Under the pieces are notes generated by a model. It saw only the letters and a list, made by a program, of their open reading frames with translations. It did not search any database and was not told where the DNA came from. From a virus, in the IMG/VR virus record IMGVR_UViG_3300025536_000026, positions 1 to 36,836 of that record: DNA of 36,836 bases. One strand, written 5' to 3'. The first letter of the stretch is position 1; each line of letters starts with the position of its first letter. The position numbers were made by a program, and so were the translations under genes. Below, piece after piece: positions 8,703-16,776 of this stretch.

Positions 8703-10316
8703 TTAAGTTTGTAATCCTTGATTAATGTCTGTGTACTCAAAAAAGTAAACCACCTTTTCTAATATCGGTGCAGAAGTATTAACTCCTGTTACATCACTCC
8801 AAGTAAAGATTGGTTGCAATGTGGTAAAATCTCCAAGTGGTGTACCGTCTGGTTTATTGTCTTTTACCTCAACTTTTAGATTTGTAACAGTTGCATTTTC
8901 CGTGTAAGTCGTGGTTGAACCTTTATCTATAACAGTCGAAAGCCCAAAACTAACTCCTCCTGATACAGCATCTTTAAAGTATATATCTACTTTTTTAAGT
9001 CTGCCCCTTTTCATTTCTGGGAATAATGGAGTTGCTACTTTTCCTCTAGCTGAAGCGGTAGTTGTGTAGTTGCTTTGAGCATACTGCACACCATACCCAC
9101 TAGCTGCAGCACCATTACTCCAATGTGTATTAAATAATCCACTGAACATTCTCAACATCCCAGCATTACCAGAACTGTTACCGTTTATGTTTCCAAATAT
9201 ATAATTTTCGCCATAAGGATTTTTTGCATAGAAATATATCAATCCACCATTCCAATAAATATCTGTGCCTACTACTTGCACACCTCCTCGTATAGGTAAA
9301 ACACCTGTTGAATAAGTCTGTATTACTTGGAATCCACTACCTCCTAATGCCTGAAGTTTTTTAGTTCCTGTTTCTGTTTGCGACCTTCTTCCTTCAGTAA
9401 AAGCTATTACGGTTTCGTTCCAGTTTAGTATCTCAGATATATAATTGTCGTGTAAATCATAAGCATAATCAAAATCTAGGTCTAGGTAATTCCATTTATA
9501 TACTTTTGCTTGACCTAAATAAAATGTAGTTGTAGATATACCTGAAGCATCATAATAAGCACCCACTAGAAGTTTCTGGTCATTTGTTTTTGTAAAACAC
9601 GTGATTATCCAACCTTGTGGAAGAGTCAATACTGCTGGATAAAACGTTCCATCTGTTCCCGTAGCTCCGTCATAAGCGTGGACAAAGTTTCTATCGGCTA
9701 TGTATAAAATATCATCATCGCCCACTATAAGTGGATGTGGGGCTGATTTTCCTCCAGTAAGGTATGGTGCAGCTAAAGGCGAAGCTGGAACGGTAGACAT
9801 ATAATCATCATTAAAAGTATCTGCTGTATAGTTGTATATTCCTACATCCCAGTCTGTGTCGTCAGAGAAAGAAAAGAAGCCTAGAAGTGTGGGTGTTCCG
9901 CCCACATTTGCAGTGTAATTTACCATATCCCAACCTGTTTCGTTTGCGTGTGCGTGGTCTATTGCGTGTGGAAATGGTGCTGTTGTTGATATTGTTCCTG
10001 TAATTGGTGTGGTTAGTTTATGGACAATTCCACCTCCACTACCTACTCCTGTTCCTGCTATTAAATAGGCAGTTTGGTTGGTCATAATCCCATTTCTAAC
10101 AAGTGAAGTTACACTAGAATTATTTGTTACATTTTCTGGGGCATAAGAAGGAGAAATGTAACCCAAGTTTCTAAGAGGGTCTACTTTTTCAGAAGTAGAC
10201 AAACCGCTTCCAAGTTTCCGACCATCGTTTCCGCCAGAATTAGTATCCAAGCCTTGAAGCCAGTCCTCGTAATCGTATGTAATTGTTCCGCCACTTTGGT
10301 TAAGATTTATTTTCAT
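8703..10316 (-). CDS. beta-rich tail hub / nozzle-like protein
   Basis: The ATG at 10316 (MKINLNQSGGTITYDYEDW, 537 residues) lies four bases after the previous stop. An in-frame ATG at 10367 would overlap the preceding gene and is less likely. The protein is rich in Tyr, Gly and Asp with repeated blade-like segments such as DDDILYIADRNFVHAYDG and NWNETVIAFTEG, which suggests a beta-propeller. Proteins of this size and fold form the tail nozzle or hub in short-tailed phages. No enzymatic motif was seen. The call combines fold impression and position. Confidence 0.5.
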   Translation of the reverse strand: MKINLNQSGGTITYDYEDWLQGLDTNSGGNDGRKLGSGLSTSEKVDPLRNLGYISPSYAPENVTNNSSVTSLVRNGIMTNQTAYLIAGTGVGSGGGIVHKLTTPITGTISTTAPFPHAIDHAHANETGWDMVNYTANVGGTPTLLGFFSFSDDTDWDVGIYNYTADTFNDDYMSTVPASPLAAPYLTGGKSAPHPLIVGDDDILYIADRNFVHAYDGATGTDGTFYPAVLTLPQGWIITCFTKTNDQKLLVGAYYDASGISTTTFYLGQAKVYKWNYLDLDFDYAYDLHDNYISEILNWNETVIAFTEGRRSQTETGTKKLQALGGSGFQVIQTYSTGVLPIRGGVQVVGTDIYWNGGLIYFYAKNPYGENYIFGNINGNSSGNAGMLRMFSGLFNTHWSNGAAASGYGVQYAQSNYTTTASARGKVATPLFPEMKRGRLKKVDIYFKDAVSGGVSFGLSTVIDKGSTTTYTENATVTNLKVEVKDNKPDGTPLGDFTTLQPIFTWSDVTGVNTSAPILEKVVYFFEYTDINQGLQT

Positions 10317-10320
10317 ATAA

Positions 10321-10773
10321 TTACCGATAAGTGCCGTTATTCGCAGGTTTAAAATAAACACACACATGCACCCCTGCTACTGCTGTTAATGTTCCACTTG
10401 TTTTTAAAGCTATACTTTCGCCTATTTGTAAATATCTGATATTTGTTGCTCGTGATAAATCTACTCCTCTTTTCAACACATTAGTATTTGCTGTGCTTTT
10501 TAAATTGAATGTTGAAGTTAATATTGTCGTTCCTGTTGATATTGCCGAGCCATCTAAGACTTTTACCACATCTAAAGTTACTGAACCCGCATCACTTCCT
10601 GCTGTTTCGTGTTTCTCTGATACTCCCAAGATTTCAAGTGCTATTTCTCTAGCTGTTAAAACATACCCATAATTTGTAGAAGTTGTGGCTGAAGTTCCAG
10701 GAATAGAAATACACTGAATGTAGCTATCCTTGTTTTGTATGTCTTCAAATTGTATGTTTGTTAAATCTTCCAT
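10321..10773 (-). CDS. small virion-associated protein
   Basis: The ATG at 10773 (MEDLTNIQFEDIQNKDSY, 150 residues) was chosen. A further upstream TTG at 10833 would overlap the fibre gene by 43 bases. The protein is beta-rich with many Ser/Thr/Gly residues and no recognisable domain. It lies between a fibre-like gene and the tail-hub gene, four bases from the latter, so it is probably a virion component such as a fibre-associated or tail-decorating protein. Confidence 0.55.
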   Translation of the reverse strand: MEDLTNIQFEDIQNKDSYIQCISIPGTSATTSTNYGYVLTAREIALEILGVSEKHETAGSDAGSVTLDVVKVLDGSAISTGTTILTSTFNLKSTANTNVLKRGVDLSRATNIRYLQIGESIALKTSGTLTAVAGVHVCVYFKPANNGTYR

Positions 10774-10790
10774 CTCTTTATTCTTGGGGG

Positions 10791-12377
10791 TTATACTGCT
10801 GTGAATGTGAATACTACTCCTATAACTTCCCAAGCAGTGTTATAGGTATCGTTGGCGTTTCCTCCCTCTCTATTTATTCGTATTGTAATCAAATCGTCTG
10901 CGTCTACATTAGTAAGTCCATTATATGAAGAAGAAGGAACTGTAACTTTCGCTATATTCCCAGATGTGCTGTCAGAAGCATATTGTGCAGCACCTGCACC
11001 AGTGTCTGAGTTGACTGCTGACGGTAAAGAGTCCAAATTTAAACTAGCCATTTCATATTCTAAATAAAGTTGAAGTGTACTAGCTACTGTGTTTTGGTAA
11101 ATTACTTCTATTGAAGTAATACCATTGCAACCTTTAGGAACTTTTACTGAAATTGTTGCCCTTCCAGTCGCACCATCTGCAAACGAGGCTACAGGAATCC
11201 ATGCAGTCGTACCTGCTGGTGTGAGGGTACAACTTGTGCCTGGTACAAATGCACCTGCTGGGACAAAAACTACATTGTCGCCACCACCAGAAGAGGGTGT
11301 TTGAAATGTCGGAGCTGTACCTACACCATTTGAAGTAAGGACTTGACCTGCTGTACCTGTTGCTACATACGCTGGGTCTCCGTTAGTATCGTAAGTTATA
11401 AGATTTCCATCAGTACCAGGAGCCATTTTGGCTAGAGTTACTGCATCGTCTACAAGTCCTGCGGTTGGTAGTCCTGTGCAATTTGTGAGAACACCTGAAG
11501 CTGGTGTGCCTAAGGCTGGGGTTGTTAAGATTGGAGATGTGAGGGTTTTATTTGTTAAGGTTTGGGTTGCTTCGTTTATTGTTATTTGTCCCGCAAAATC
11601 TCCAAAGGTAATTGCTCTTGAAGCAGTCAAAACTGGGACGGTTAGCGTTAAAGTATCAGCACCTTCTTGTATTTGAAAGGAAGTATCGTCAAGAATAAGA
11701 GCACCAGTCATAGTTCCACCTGCTAGTGCTAATTTAGCGTTGAGTTGCGTTTGGACAGCGGAAGTTACGCCTTTAAGGTAAGTTAGTTCTGTGAGACTCG
11801 GATAGGTTGCAACTGCCGCTGATACTAGGTTTTTAGAGGCATCAGTAATTACTATTTCACTAGCTGTCAAAGATGAACTTGATAGAATAGTTGCTCCTAA
11901 GTTTCCTGTGTTTGAGTTAAAAGTTAAACCAGCGTTAGATTTTGGTGCTAGGTCACCTGTTGCTGCGGTTACAAATACAGGGAAACAAGTTGTGTCAGTT
12001 GCTTCGTTAGCTACGGTTATTTCTGTTGCCGCACCGCCTCCTGTAGCTGATAAAGTAGTTCCATCATAAGAAAGCCCAGAACCCACTGTGATAGCCGATA
12101 TAGCTGTACCATTGCCTTTTAAAATGCCTGTAATCGTTGTAGAGAGGGTTATAGCTGGGGTTGTGGTTGCAGTAGCCACTGACCCTGCAAAACCATTAGC
12201 ACTCACTACAGACACGCTAGTGACAGTTCCTGATGCACTTGCATTATCTACAAGTATTCTGCCTGTTATTTCGTCTATTTGACCTGCTAATACTAGACCA
12301 GCGGTAGAGTCGCTTTCAAAGCCTGCGGCTCGGTAGAAATTTTGGTCTGCGGGTAAAATTGATGTATCGTCTGCCAT
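10791..12377 (-). CDS. tail fibre-like / adhesion protein
   Basis: This 528-residue protein is extremely rich in Thr, Ala, Gly and Ser with short beta repeats. The segments ITEATQTLTNKTLTSPILTT-like, GTPASGVLTNCTGLPT and GTAGQVLTSNGVGTAPTFQT are typical of phage fibre shafts from environmental phages. The C-terminus looks like a separate beta-sandwich head (from about residue 385, VVFVPAGAFVPGTSC onward). The first residues (MADDTSILPADQNF) resemble the start of the neighbouring 90-residue protein. It probably contributes to host adsorption. No intramolecular chaperone domain was seen. Confidence 0.6.
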   Translation of the reverse strand: MADDTSILPADQNFYRAAGFESDSTAGLVLAGQIDEITGRILVDNASASGTVTSVSVVSANGFAGSVATATTTPAITLSTTITGILKGNGTAISAITVGSGLSYDGTTLSATGGGAATEITVANEATDTTCFPVFVTAATGDLAPKSNAGLTFNSNTGNLGATILSSSSLTASEIVITDASKNLVSAAVATYPSLTELTYLKGVTSAVQTQLNAKLALAGGTMTGALILDDTSFQIQEGADTLTLTVPVLTASRAITFGDFAGQITINEATQTLTNKTLTSPILTTPALGTPASGVLTNCTGLPTAGLVDDAVTLAKMAPGTDGNLITYDTNGDPAYVATGTAGQVLTSNGVGTAPTFQTPSSGGGDNVVFVPAGAFVPGTSCTLTPAGTTAWIPVASFADGATGRATISVKVPKGCNGITSIEVIYQNTVASTLQLYLEYEMASLNLDSLPSAVNSDTGAGAAQYASDSTSGNIAKVTVPSSSYNGLTNVDADDLITIRINREGGNANDTYNTAWEVIGVVFTFTAV

Positions 12378-12381
12378 ATGT

Positions 12382-12654
12382 TTATTCGCTTACTAATAAT
12401 TCACCATCGGAAGTTGCGACTGCTGGGTATAAAAGCCCATCACTTCCTTGAAACAACCAACAATCTACATAGTTCGAATCTTTAGGTGTAACTGGTTGCA
12501 TTGTGAACGAGATTGTTGCTGTTGTGTTAATTTTAATTCCGTTATTACTTTCTTTTATTTTAAGACGCACTAAATTTGTGCCTTGAACAGTGTCTGTGTT
12601 TAGGACTGCTAGTTTTGTTCTTCTGAAGTTTTGGTCTGATAGTGCGTCTGCCAT
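12382..12654 (-). CDS. small virion protein, unknown
   Basis: This 90-residue protein begins MADALSDQNFRRTKLAVLN and is mostly beta-predicted. Its first residues echo those of the following fibre-like protein (MAD...DQNF). The end (DGLLYPAVATSDGELLVSE) looks like a short beta hairpin. The gene fits between neighbours with four-base and one-base gaps, so it is surely in the same transcript. It is probably a small virion or fibre-attachment protein. The function is not recognised. Confidence 0.5.
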   Translation of the reverse strand: MADALSDQNFRRTKLAVLNTDTVQGTNLVRLKIKESNNGIKINTTATISFTMQPVTPKDSNYVDCWLFQGSDGLLYPAVATSDGELLVSE

Positions 12655-12655
12655 T

Positions 12656-12952
12656 TTATTTTTCTAAAACTACTAATATTGCTGTTGCTGCCTGTTGAAT
12701 AAAGTTTGCTGTAGTTGTTCCGCTTGGTACTTTGTATGTTCTAGTGGTATTTTGATTTATATATTCGTCAAAAGCACTAGATGAAGCTGTGGCATCCCAC
12801 TTTAGGAATACTCCCTTATCTACAGCGGTTACTTCTATATAAGTTGTTCCTGCATTTAATGTGATAGCAGTAGATGCTGAAATAGTAGCGTAATAGGTTG
12901 CTACTAGAGTAGGTGCTTCGGGGCTTGTAAATGATTGATAATTTTTGTCCAT
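12656..12952 (-). CDS. small beta-sandwich-like virion protein
   Basis: This 98-residue protein is rich in Thr, Ala and Ser. Its pattern (AITLNAGTTYIEVTAVDKGVF, then RTYKVPSGTTTANFIQQ) resembles small beta-sandwich proteins that decorate virions or cap fibres. It is separated by one base from both its upstream and downstream genes. No known family can be named with confidence. Confidence 0.5.
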   Translation of the reverse strand: MDKNYQSFTSPEAPTLVATYYATISASTAITLNAGTTYIEVTAVDKGVFLKWDATASSSAFDEYINQNTTRTYKVPSGTTTANFIQQAATAILVVLEK

Positions 12953-12953
12953 T

Positions 12954-13481
12954 TTATTTTTTACCTAATTTTAATCGCTCTATTGACCTTTGGAACGTTC
13001 TTCGTCTATCTTCTAATAATGTTTTGTCTTTTTTGATTTGTTCTTTTTGTTTCTCTACTTCTTCTTGCCCTTTTTTTAACTTCTCAGCGTCTTCTTTGAT
13101 TATTTTTTCTTGTCTGCTGAACTCATGGACTTGTTCTTTGTATCGTTTCTCCCACAAGTCATTTCTTTCGTTAAAGTCGGTAAGCATTTCTTGGAATATT
13201 CGGTAGTTTTCGTCCAGGAAATCTTTGTAAGAGGTGACTATGTTGCAAAATGTGTTAACACCTTCGTAATTCTTATGTGTTCCCTCTAGTAGTTCTGCAC
13301 TATTTTTATAGAGTTCTTCAATTTGAACTAAAGCCTTTTCTTCTCGTTTGGCTAGATACTCACTTTCGGTCATTTCTAGCTTTTGGAAGCTTTCTTGAGT
13401 TTCGGAAATAGCAACATTTAGGTCTGCTAGTTGCTTTAGTGATTGGAACTCTTCTTTTTTTAATATTTCTGGGGTTATCAT
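12954..13481 (-). CDS. coiled-coil protein in the structural module
   Basis: This 175-residue protein is almost entirely charged heptad-rich helix. From residue ~115 to the end it is a strong coiled coil (KIIKEDAEKLKKGQEEVEKQ). No catalytic motif or membrane segment is present. Its position between head and fibre genes suggests an assembly chaperone, scaffold-like factor or minor virion protein. It is followed after one base by the small beta-protein gene and preceded by a 56-base spacer with an inverted repeat. Confidence 0.55.
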   Translation of the reverse strand: MITPEILKKEEFQSLKQLADLNVAISETQESFQKLEMTESEYLAKREEKALVQIEELYKNSAELLEGTHKNYEGVNTFCNIVTSYKDFLDENYRIFQEMLTDFNERNDLWEKRYKEQVHEFSRQEKIIKEDAEKLKKGQEEVEKQKEQIKKDKTLLEDRRRTFQRSIERLKLGKK

Positions 13482-13530
13482 AAGCTCATAAAAGGGCTTG
13501 CACCTTTATTTCGTCTTTGCGTATGAGCTT
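13482..13530 (-). other. inverted repeat between structural genes
   Basis: AAGCTCATA at 13482-13490 is the exact reverse complement of TATGAGCTT at 13522-13530, enclosing 31 bases. The enclosed bases contain a smaller AAAGG/CCTTT hairpin. In mRNA this would fold just before the coiled-coil gene start. No T-run follows, so an ordinary intrinsic terminator is unlikely. Confidence 0.5.
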
Positions 13531-13537
13531 TTCAGCC

Positions 13538-14062
13538 TTACGCTAAAAGTTTCTCTAATTCAGCCTTTGACTTCCTTGCATCAAAGGTTATTCCTTTCTT
13601 TGTAAGTTCTTCAATAACTTGTTTCTTATCTTTGAATCCGTCAGCAGATACTTTTTCTGCCTTTAGACTTTCTACTGTCTTGTTAAGTTCTTCAAACTTC
13701 TTCAACAGCTTGTCTGTCTCGGACTCTTGGATAGGGGCTGCCTCTTGGTATTCACTGATGAGGATTCTACCCACTAAAGCATTTATCTGCTCGTCTCCAA
13801 AAGAGGATGCCGAACCTTGTTGTGCAGGGTCTCCTTTACCATATTCTGGTGGTGGGATTTCCTTTACAAGCATAGCCTTAGCCAAGTTAATTGCTAATCT
13901 ACGACCTATGTGATAAGGGAAGAAAAGCTCCTCTCCTACCACTATTTTACCTGCCTCAACTTTACCGAAGATGGGGCGACTATTAAACATCGCACCTAAA
14001 GCTGGAGTAAAATCAAAAACTGCTATGTTCTTGAAAGTTACTACTTTTGCATCATTATCCAT
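13538..14062 (-). CDS. structural-module protein with C-terminal HeH/SAP-like domain
   Basis: This 174-residue protein has a beta-rich N-terminal half containing VFDFTPALGAMFNSRP, a helical linker (residues ~115-140) and a C-terminal helix-extension-helix segment, KKQVIEELTKKGITFDARKS then AELEKLL. That segment matches HeH/LEM- or SAP-like domains common at the ends of phage structural proteins. It could be a head-completion or decoration protein. Hairpin-bearing spacers lie on both sides. The exact role is unknown. Confidence 0.55.
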   Translation of the reverse strand: MDNDAKVVTFKNIAVFDFTPALGAMFNSRPIFGKVEAGKIVVGEELFFPYHIGRRLAINLAKAMLVKEIPPPEYGKGDPAQQGSASSFGDEQINALVGRILISEYQEAAPIQESETDKLLKKFEELNKTVESLKAEKVSADGFKDKKQVIEELTKKGITFDARKSKAELEKLLA

Positions 14063-14091
14063 AAATATAATTCTTATGGTTATTTTATAAT

Positions 14092-14156
14092 CAAGGGCTT
14101 CGCCTTTCCCTTGTCAGCGTTTAATGGCTGAGACCAGTTCCCCGTATAGAGGAACT
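14092..14156 (-). other. two hairpins in a head-gene spacer
   Basis: The 104-base spacer 14063-14166 holds two inverted repeats. CAAGGG (14092-14097) pairs with CCCTTG (14108-14113). AGTTCCCC (14136-14143) pairs with GAGGAACT (14149-14156), an 8-bp stem with one wobble and a 5-base loop. Neither is followed by a clear T-run on the minus strand. They may process or stabilise mRNA or cause partial termination. Confidence 0.45.
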
Positions 14157-14166
14157 AAGTCAGCTA

Positions 14167-14868
14167 TTAAGCTATGTTTACATACACCAAAGCTCCTTGG
14201 TCTGCGGAAGCGTTTGCTACACGACAGTATCCTAGGTATTGTTCGTCAAAAGCACCCTTTGCAGTAGTACCTTTAACAACTTGTCCTTCAGTATCATCAC
14301 CTGTTACGAATGATAAATCTACTGTTAGAGCTTCACCTGCGACTGCTCGTCCTGTACCTTGCTTTAAAAGCCAAGCATAAGAACTTATCGGTACCGCTAC
14401 TTGAGCGATACCTGTTGCTTGCTGTGCTTTATCTGTTACTGCCGCCATTTCCACTTTGTTAGGGAAATTAAGCGTAATATCAGAATCTACTACAGATAAT
14501 GCTGTGGTAAGTGCGTAAGCTGGAAAAAGAATAAGAGTATCTGCGGTGTTATCTTGAACCTTAAATACTTGTCCTACTCCTGTTCCGTCATCTACTACAC
14601 CATAAGCACCTGCATAAGCACCTACTGTCCAACCTGCTGACGCTTCTGTGATATACACGATTTGTCCTAGGTTGTTAGCAGATGAACTCACTGTATCTAC
14701 ACCTACTGCTGTTACTGGTACAGCTACATCACTCTTTTTAAGAGCTTCTGCTGTGAAAGTGTAAATCCAAGTTGCTCCGTCTGGAGTTTGTGCTACTTGT
14801 CCAGGAGTTGTTTGACCCTGTGCAGTAGTTGTTTGTAAAACGTCTTGAAATGAAATTTTCATTGACAT
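14167..14868 (-). CDS. probable head decoration / structural protein
   Basis: This 233-residue protein is rich in Ala, Thr, Val and Gly with beta-strand patterning (GQIVYITEASAGWTVGAYAG, then DNTADTLILFPAY). Its position two genes after the capsid gene and its composition are typical of capsid decoration or minor head proteins. No enzymatic motif was found. The start at 14868 (MSMKISFQDVL) has an AT-rich leader; a second ATG two codons later is equally possible. The function is inferred from context. Confidence 0.5.
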   Translation of the reverse strand: MSMKISFQDVLQTTTAQGQTTPGQVAQTPDGATWIYTFTAEALKKSDVAVPVTAVGVDTVSSSANNLGQIVYITEASAGWTVGAYAGAYGVVDDGTGVGQVFKVQDNTADTLILFPAYALTTALSVVDSDITLNFPNKVEMAAVTDKAQQATGIAQVAVPISSYAWLLKQGTGRAVAGEALTVDLSFVTGDDTEGQVVKGTTAKGAFDEQYLGYCRVANASADQGALVYVNIA

Positions 14869-14926
14869 AAACTTTATCTTTTACTTATAGTCCTTGTTTT
14901 TTAGTGGACATTTCGTAAAGACATTT

Positions 14927-14954
14927 GCGGGTTATCCGCTAGGCATTCTTGCCT
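14927..14954 (-). other. two adjacent small hairpins in a spacer
   Basis: GCGG-GTTAT-CCGC (14927-14939) and AGGCA-TTCT-TGCCT (14941-14954) are two back-to-back short inverted repeats in the 96-base spacer after the beta-helix gene. They are GC-rich compared with their surroundings. No strong T-run follows, so they are better seen as mRNA structure than as a definite terminator. Confidence 0.4.
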
Positions 14955-14964
14955 GTTAATAATA

Positions 14965-15933
14965 CTATGTAGCTGCTATTACTGGGAATGTTTGGTTAGC
15001 TGTGTTTACTGTAGGGTTAGTTACATATACGTTAGTATAAGTATCGCACATATCAGTAGCACCTCTCATCCAAGAATCTCTCATAATAATAACTCCATTA
15101 CCTGTTGCACCTACGTCCATACCGATTGTCAAAGTTGTAGAGCTTCCATCAACTGCGTTAAGGAAGAAACATCCATCAAACTTCAAGAATCTTTCGTTAC
15201 AGTTACCAGTTGCCGCTTTAACGAATACTGGAGTTGCTGCATCTGCATAGATTGGGAAATCACAATTTATAAATTGGTTTCTTGGGCAAGAACCAGTAAG
15301 TTCGAGCGAAGCATTAGCTGCTGAACGAGTTACTGTGTCTACTCCAATAGTACAATTTGTAAATATGTGTTCTCCTGAACCTGTGATTAACAATGAACGA
15401 GCCGCTGTGTCGTCTCCAGTTGTATCGTTTGCAATACCTTGGAAATGAACGTGGTCGAAAGATTGGTAATCTGCTGTAATATCAACAAGCACGTTGTTAT
15501 CAGTAAATGAAGCGATTGAGATGTTAGTAAATGAGCAGTTCGTTGCCGATACTGTAAAACAAGTACTTCCACCTAATGCTGCGAATCCAATACCATTTCT
15601 AGGGTTAATCCTTCGTAATGGACCATTACCAATAATATGTGTTCGTCTTTTGTTCCAGTTGATTGCAGCACTTTCTGTTGTTCTACCAGTGCTACCAGTA
15701 CCAGCTATGATACAAACATCGTCGTTATCTGCACTCATAGATGACAAGGCTTTAGCTACTGTTGCAAAAGCATCGTTTGCTTCTGTACCGCTATTTGCGG
15801 TATCACTTCCTGCTGTTGGGTCTACATAAAATATGTTACCTACAGATGGAAGTCCTATCATTCCAGCAATATCTTCAGGGTAAATCTTATTACCATATTT
15901 CAATGTTGGAATGTCGTTACTTGCGTGTCCCAT
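14965..15933 (-). CDS. right-handed beta-helix protein in the head module
   Basis: This 322-residue protein shows the pectate-lyase-like repeat pattern. FYVDPTAGSDTANSG followed by FATVAKAL is the usual entry motif, and successive rungs such as CFTVSATNCSFTNISIASF and HIFTNCTIGVDTV follow. Beta-helix proteins often act as tailspikes that bind or cut polysaccharide. This one sits among head genes, so it may instead decorate the capsid. No catalytic residues can be assigned with confidence. Confidence 0.6.
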   Translation of the reverse strand: MGHASNDIPTLKYGNKIYPEDIAGMIGLPSVGNIFYVDPTAGSDTANSGTEANDAFATVAKALSSMSADNDDVCIIAGTGSTGRTTESAAINWNKRRTHIIGNGPLRRINPRNGIGFAALGGSTCFTVSATNCSFTNISIASFTDNNVLVDITADYQSFDHVHFQGIANDTTGDDTAARSLLITGSGEHIFTNCTIGVDTVTRSAANASLELTGSCPRNQFINCDFPIYADAATPVFVKAATGNCNERFLKFDGCFFLNAVDGSSTTLTIGMDVGATGNGVIIMRDSWMRGATDMCDTYTNVYVTNPTVNTANQTFPVIAAT

Positions 15934-16000
15934 ATATTTTTTTCTTGAACCCTCTGATGTAGTCTTTAGCTCACCGTAAAGGGCAATATACTATTTGTAA

Positions 16001-16138
16001 TTACACAGATGCCGATTCTGCGTCTTCTGTTCCAGTTGTCTCACCGACTTCTGCAACAGGTTCACTTGCTGTAACTTCTCCTAACGAATCAGGGGATGCA
16101 CTAGCAGTTGTCTCTTCTAACTTTTCTTGCTCAGTCAT
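16001..16138 (-). CDS. 45-residue acidic small protein
   Basis: The ATG at 16138 opens a frame of 45 residues (MTEQEKLEETTASASPDSLG and onward), dominated by Glu, Thr, Ala and Ser and strongly acidic, with no hydrophobic core. It lies between the HNH gene and the beta-helix gene. Acidic disordered proteins beside capsid genes can act as assembly factors, but no specific function is recognised. Codon use looks normal for coding sequence. Confidence 0.5.
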   Translation of the reverse strand: MTEQEKLEETTASASPDSLGEVTASEPVAEVGETTGTEDAESASV

Positions 16139-16176
16139 AAATCAATTCTAAGGTTAGTTAATAATGTCTATCCTAA

Positions 16177-16674
16177 CTAACGAAGCAAGGGAAGTTTAGG
16201 TTTTTTAAGACAATGATATGACATATGCTCACCATTATTTTTAAATAACTGTAAGTTTTCTAGCCGATTATCATTGACTATTTCGTTTATATGATGGACA
16301 ACTTCTTTAGGGTGCAAGTAGCGACCTAAGTGTTTTTCCATTACTAAACGATGTTCGGGAACATAACCTTGTTTATTGCGATTGGGATGTTCAGGTGTCC
16401 AAATTAAGATATAACCAGACTCCTTAATTTTTATTCCACCTTTCCACATTGGATGTTTTTCTCCAATTAAATGGGTCTTGCCTTTGTTCCAAGCTATCTG
16501 TAGCCCTTTAGTACCTGTATTCCAAGGTTTATTTCCTTTTGGAAAATCACAAACCTTATGCATACATTCCCTAGAACAAAATTTAGATAACGCCCAGTTC
16601 TTTAGCGAACAATTTACTTTTTTCTCAAAGAAAAAGAACTTATCACACACTAAACACTTCTTTTTTTGTTTCAT
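16177..16674 (-). CDS. HNH endonuclease with N-terminal zinc-binding motif
   Basis: This 165-residue protein carries CLVCDKFFFF near residue 8 and CSRECMHKVC near residue 33, a Cys-rich N-terminal zinc site. The HNH core follows at ~107-142: VPEHRLVMEKHLGRYLHPKE, then VVHHINEIVNDNRLENLQLF. This is a common phage free-standing HNH homing endonuclease. It is inserted between the major capsid gene and the acidic 45-residue gene, a typical target area for such mobile genes. The upstream spacer contains a strong hairpin. Confidence 0.85.
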   Translation of the reverse strand: MKQKKKCLVCDKFFFFEKKVNCSLKNWALSKFCSRECMHKVCDFPKGNKPWNTGTKGLQIAWNKGKTHLIGEKHPMWKGGIKIKESGYILIWTPEHPNRNKQGYVPEHRLVMEKHLGRYLHPKEVVHHINEIVNDNRLENLQLFKNNGEHMSYHCLKKPKLPLLR

Positions 16675-16705
16675 AATTAGTTAGTTTAATTTTTAATTAT
16701 GGGCT

Positions 16706-16730
16706 GTTATAAAGAACTAACCTTTATAAC
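16706..16730 (-). terminator. 9-bp hairpin after the major capsid gene
   Basis: GTTATAAAG (16706-16714) and CTTTATAAC (16722-16730) form a perfect 9-bp stem with a 7-base loop, 47 bases past the capsid stop. The stem is AT-rich and no long T-run follows on the minus strand. It could partly terminate or protect the capsid mRNA 3' end rather than be a full terminator. Confidence 0.4.
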
Positions 16731-16776
16731 ACTTACGGGAGCTACCACCCATTGACTTTTTTACCTTTTAGTGTTC

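Noticed and set aside
10791-12377. Diversity-generating retroelement target in the fibre gene
   Set aside because: No reverse transcriptase and no template repeat were seen in the window.
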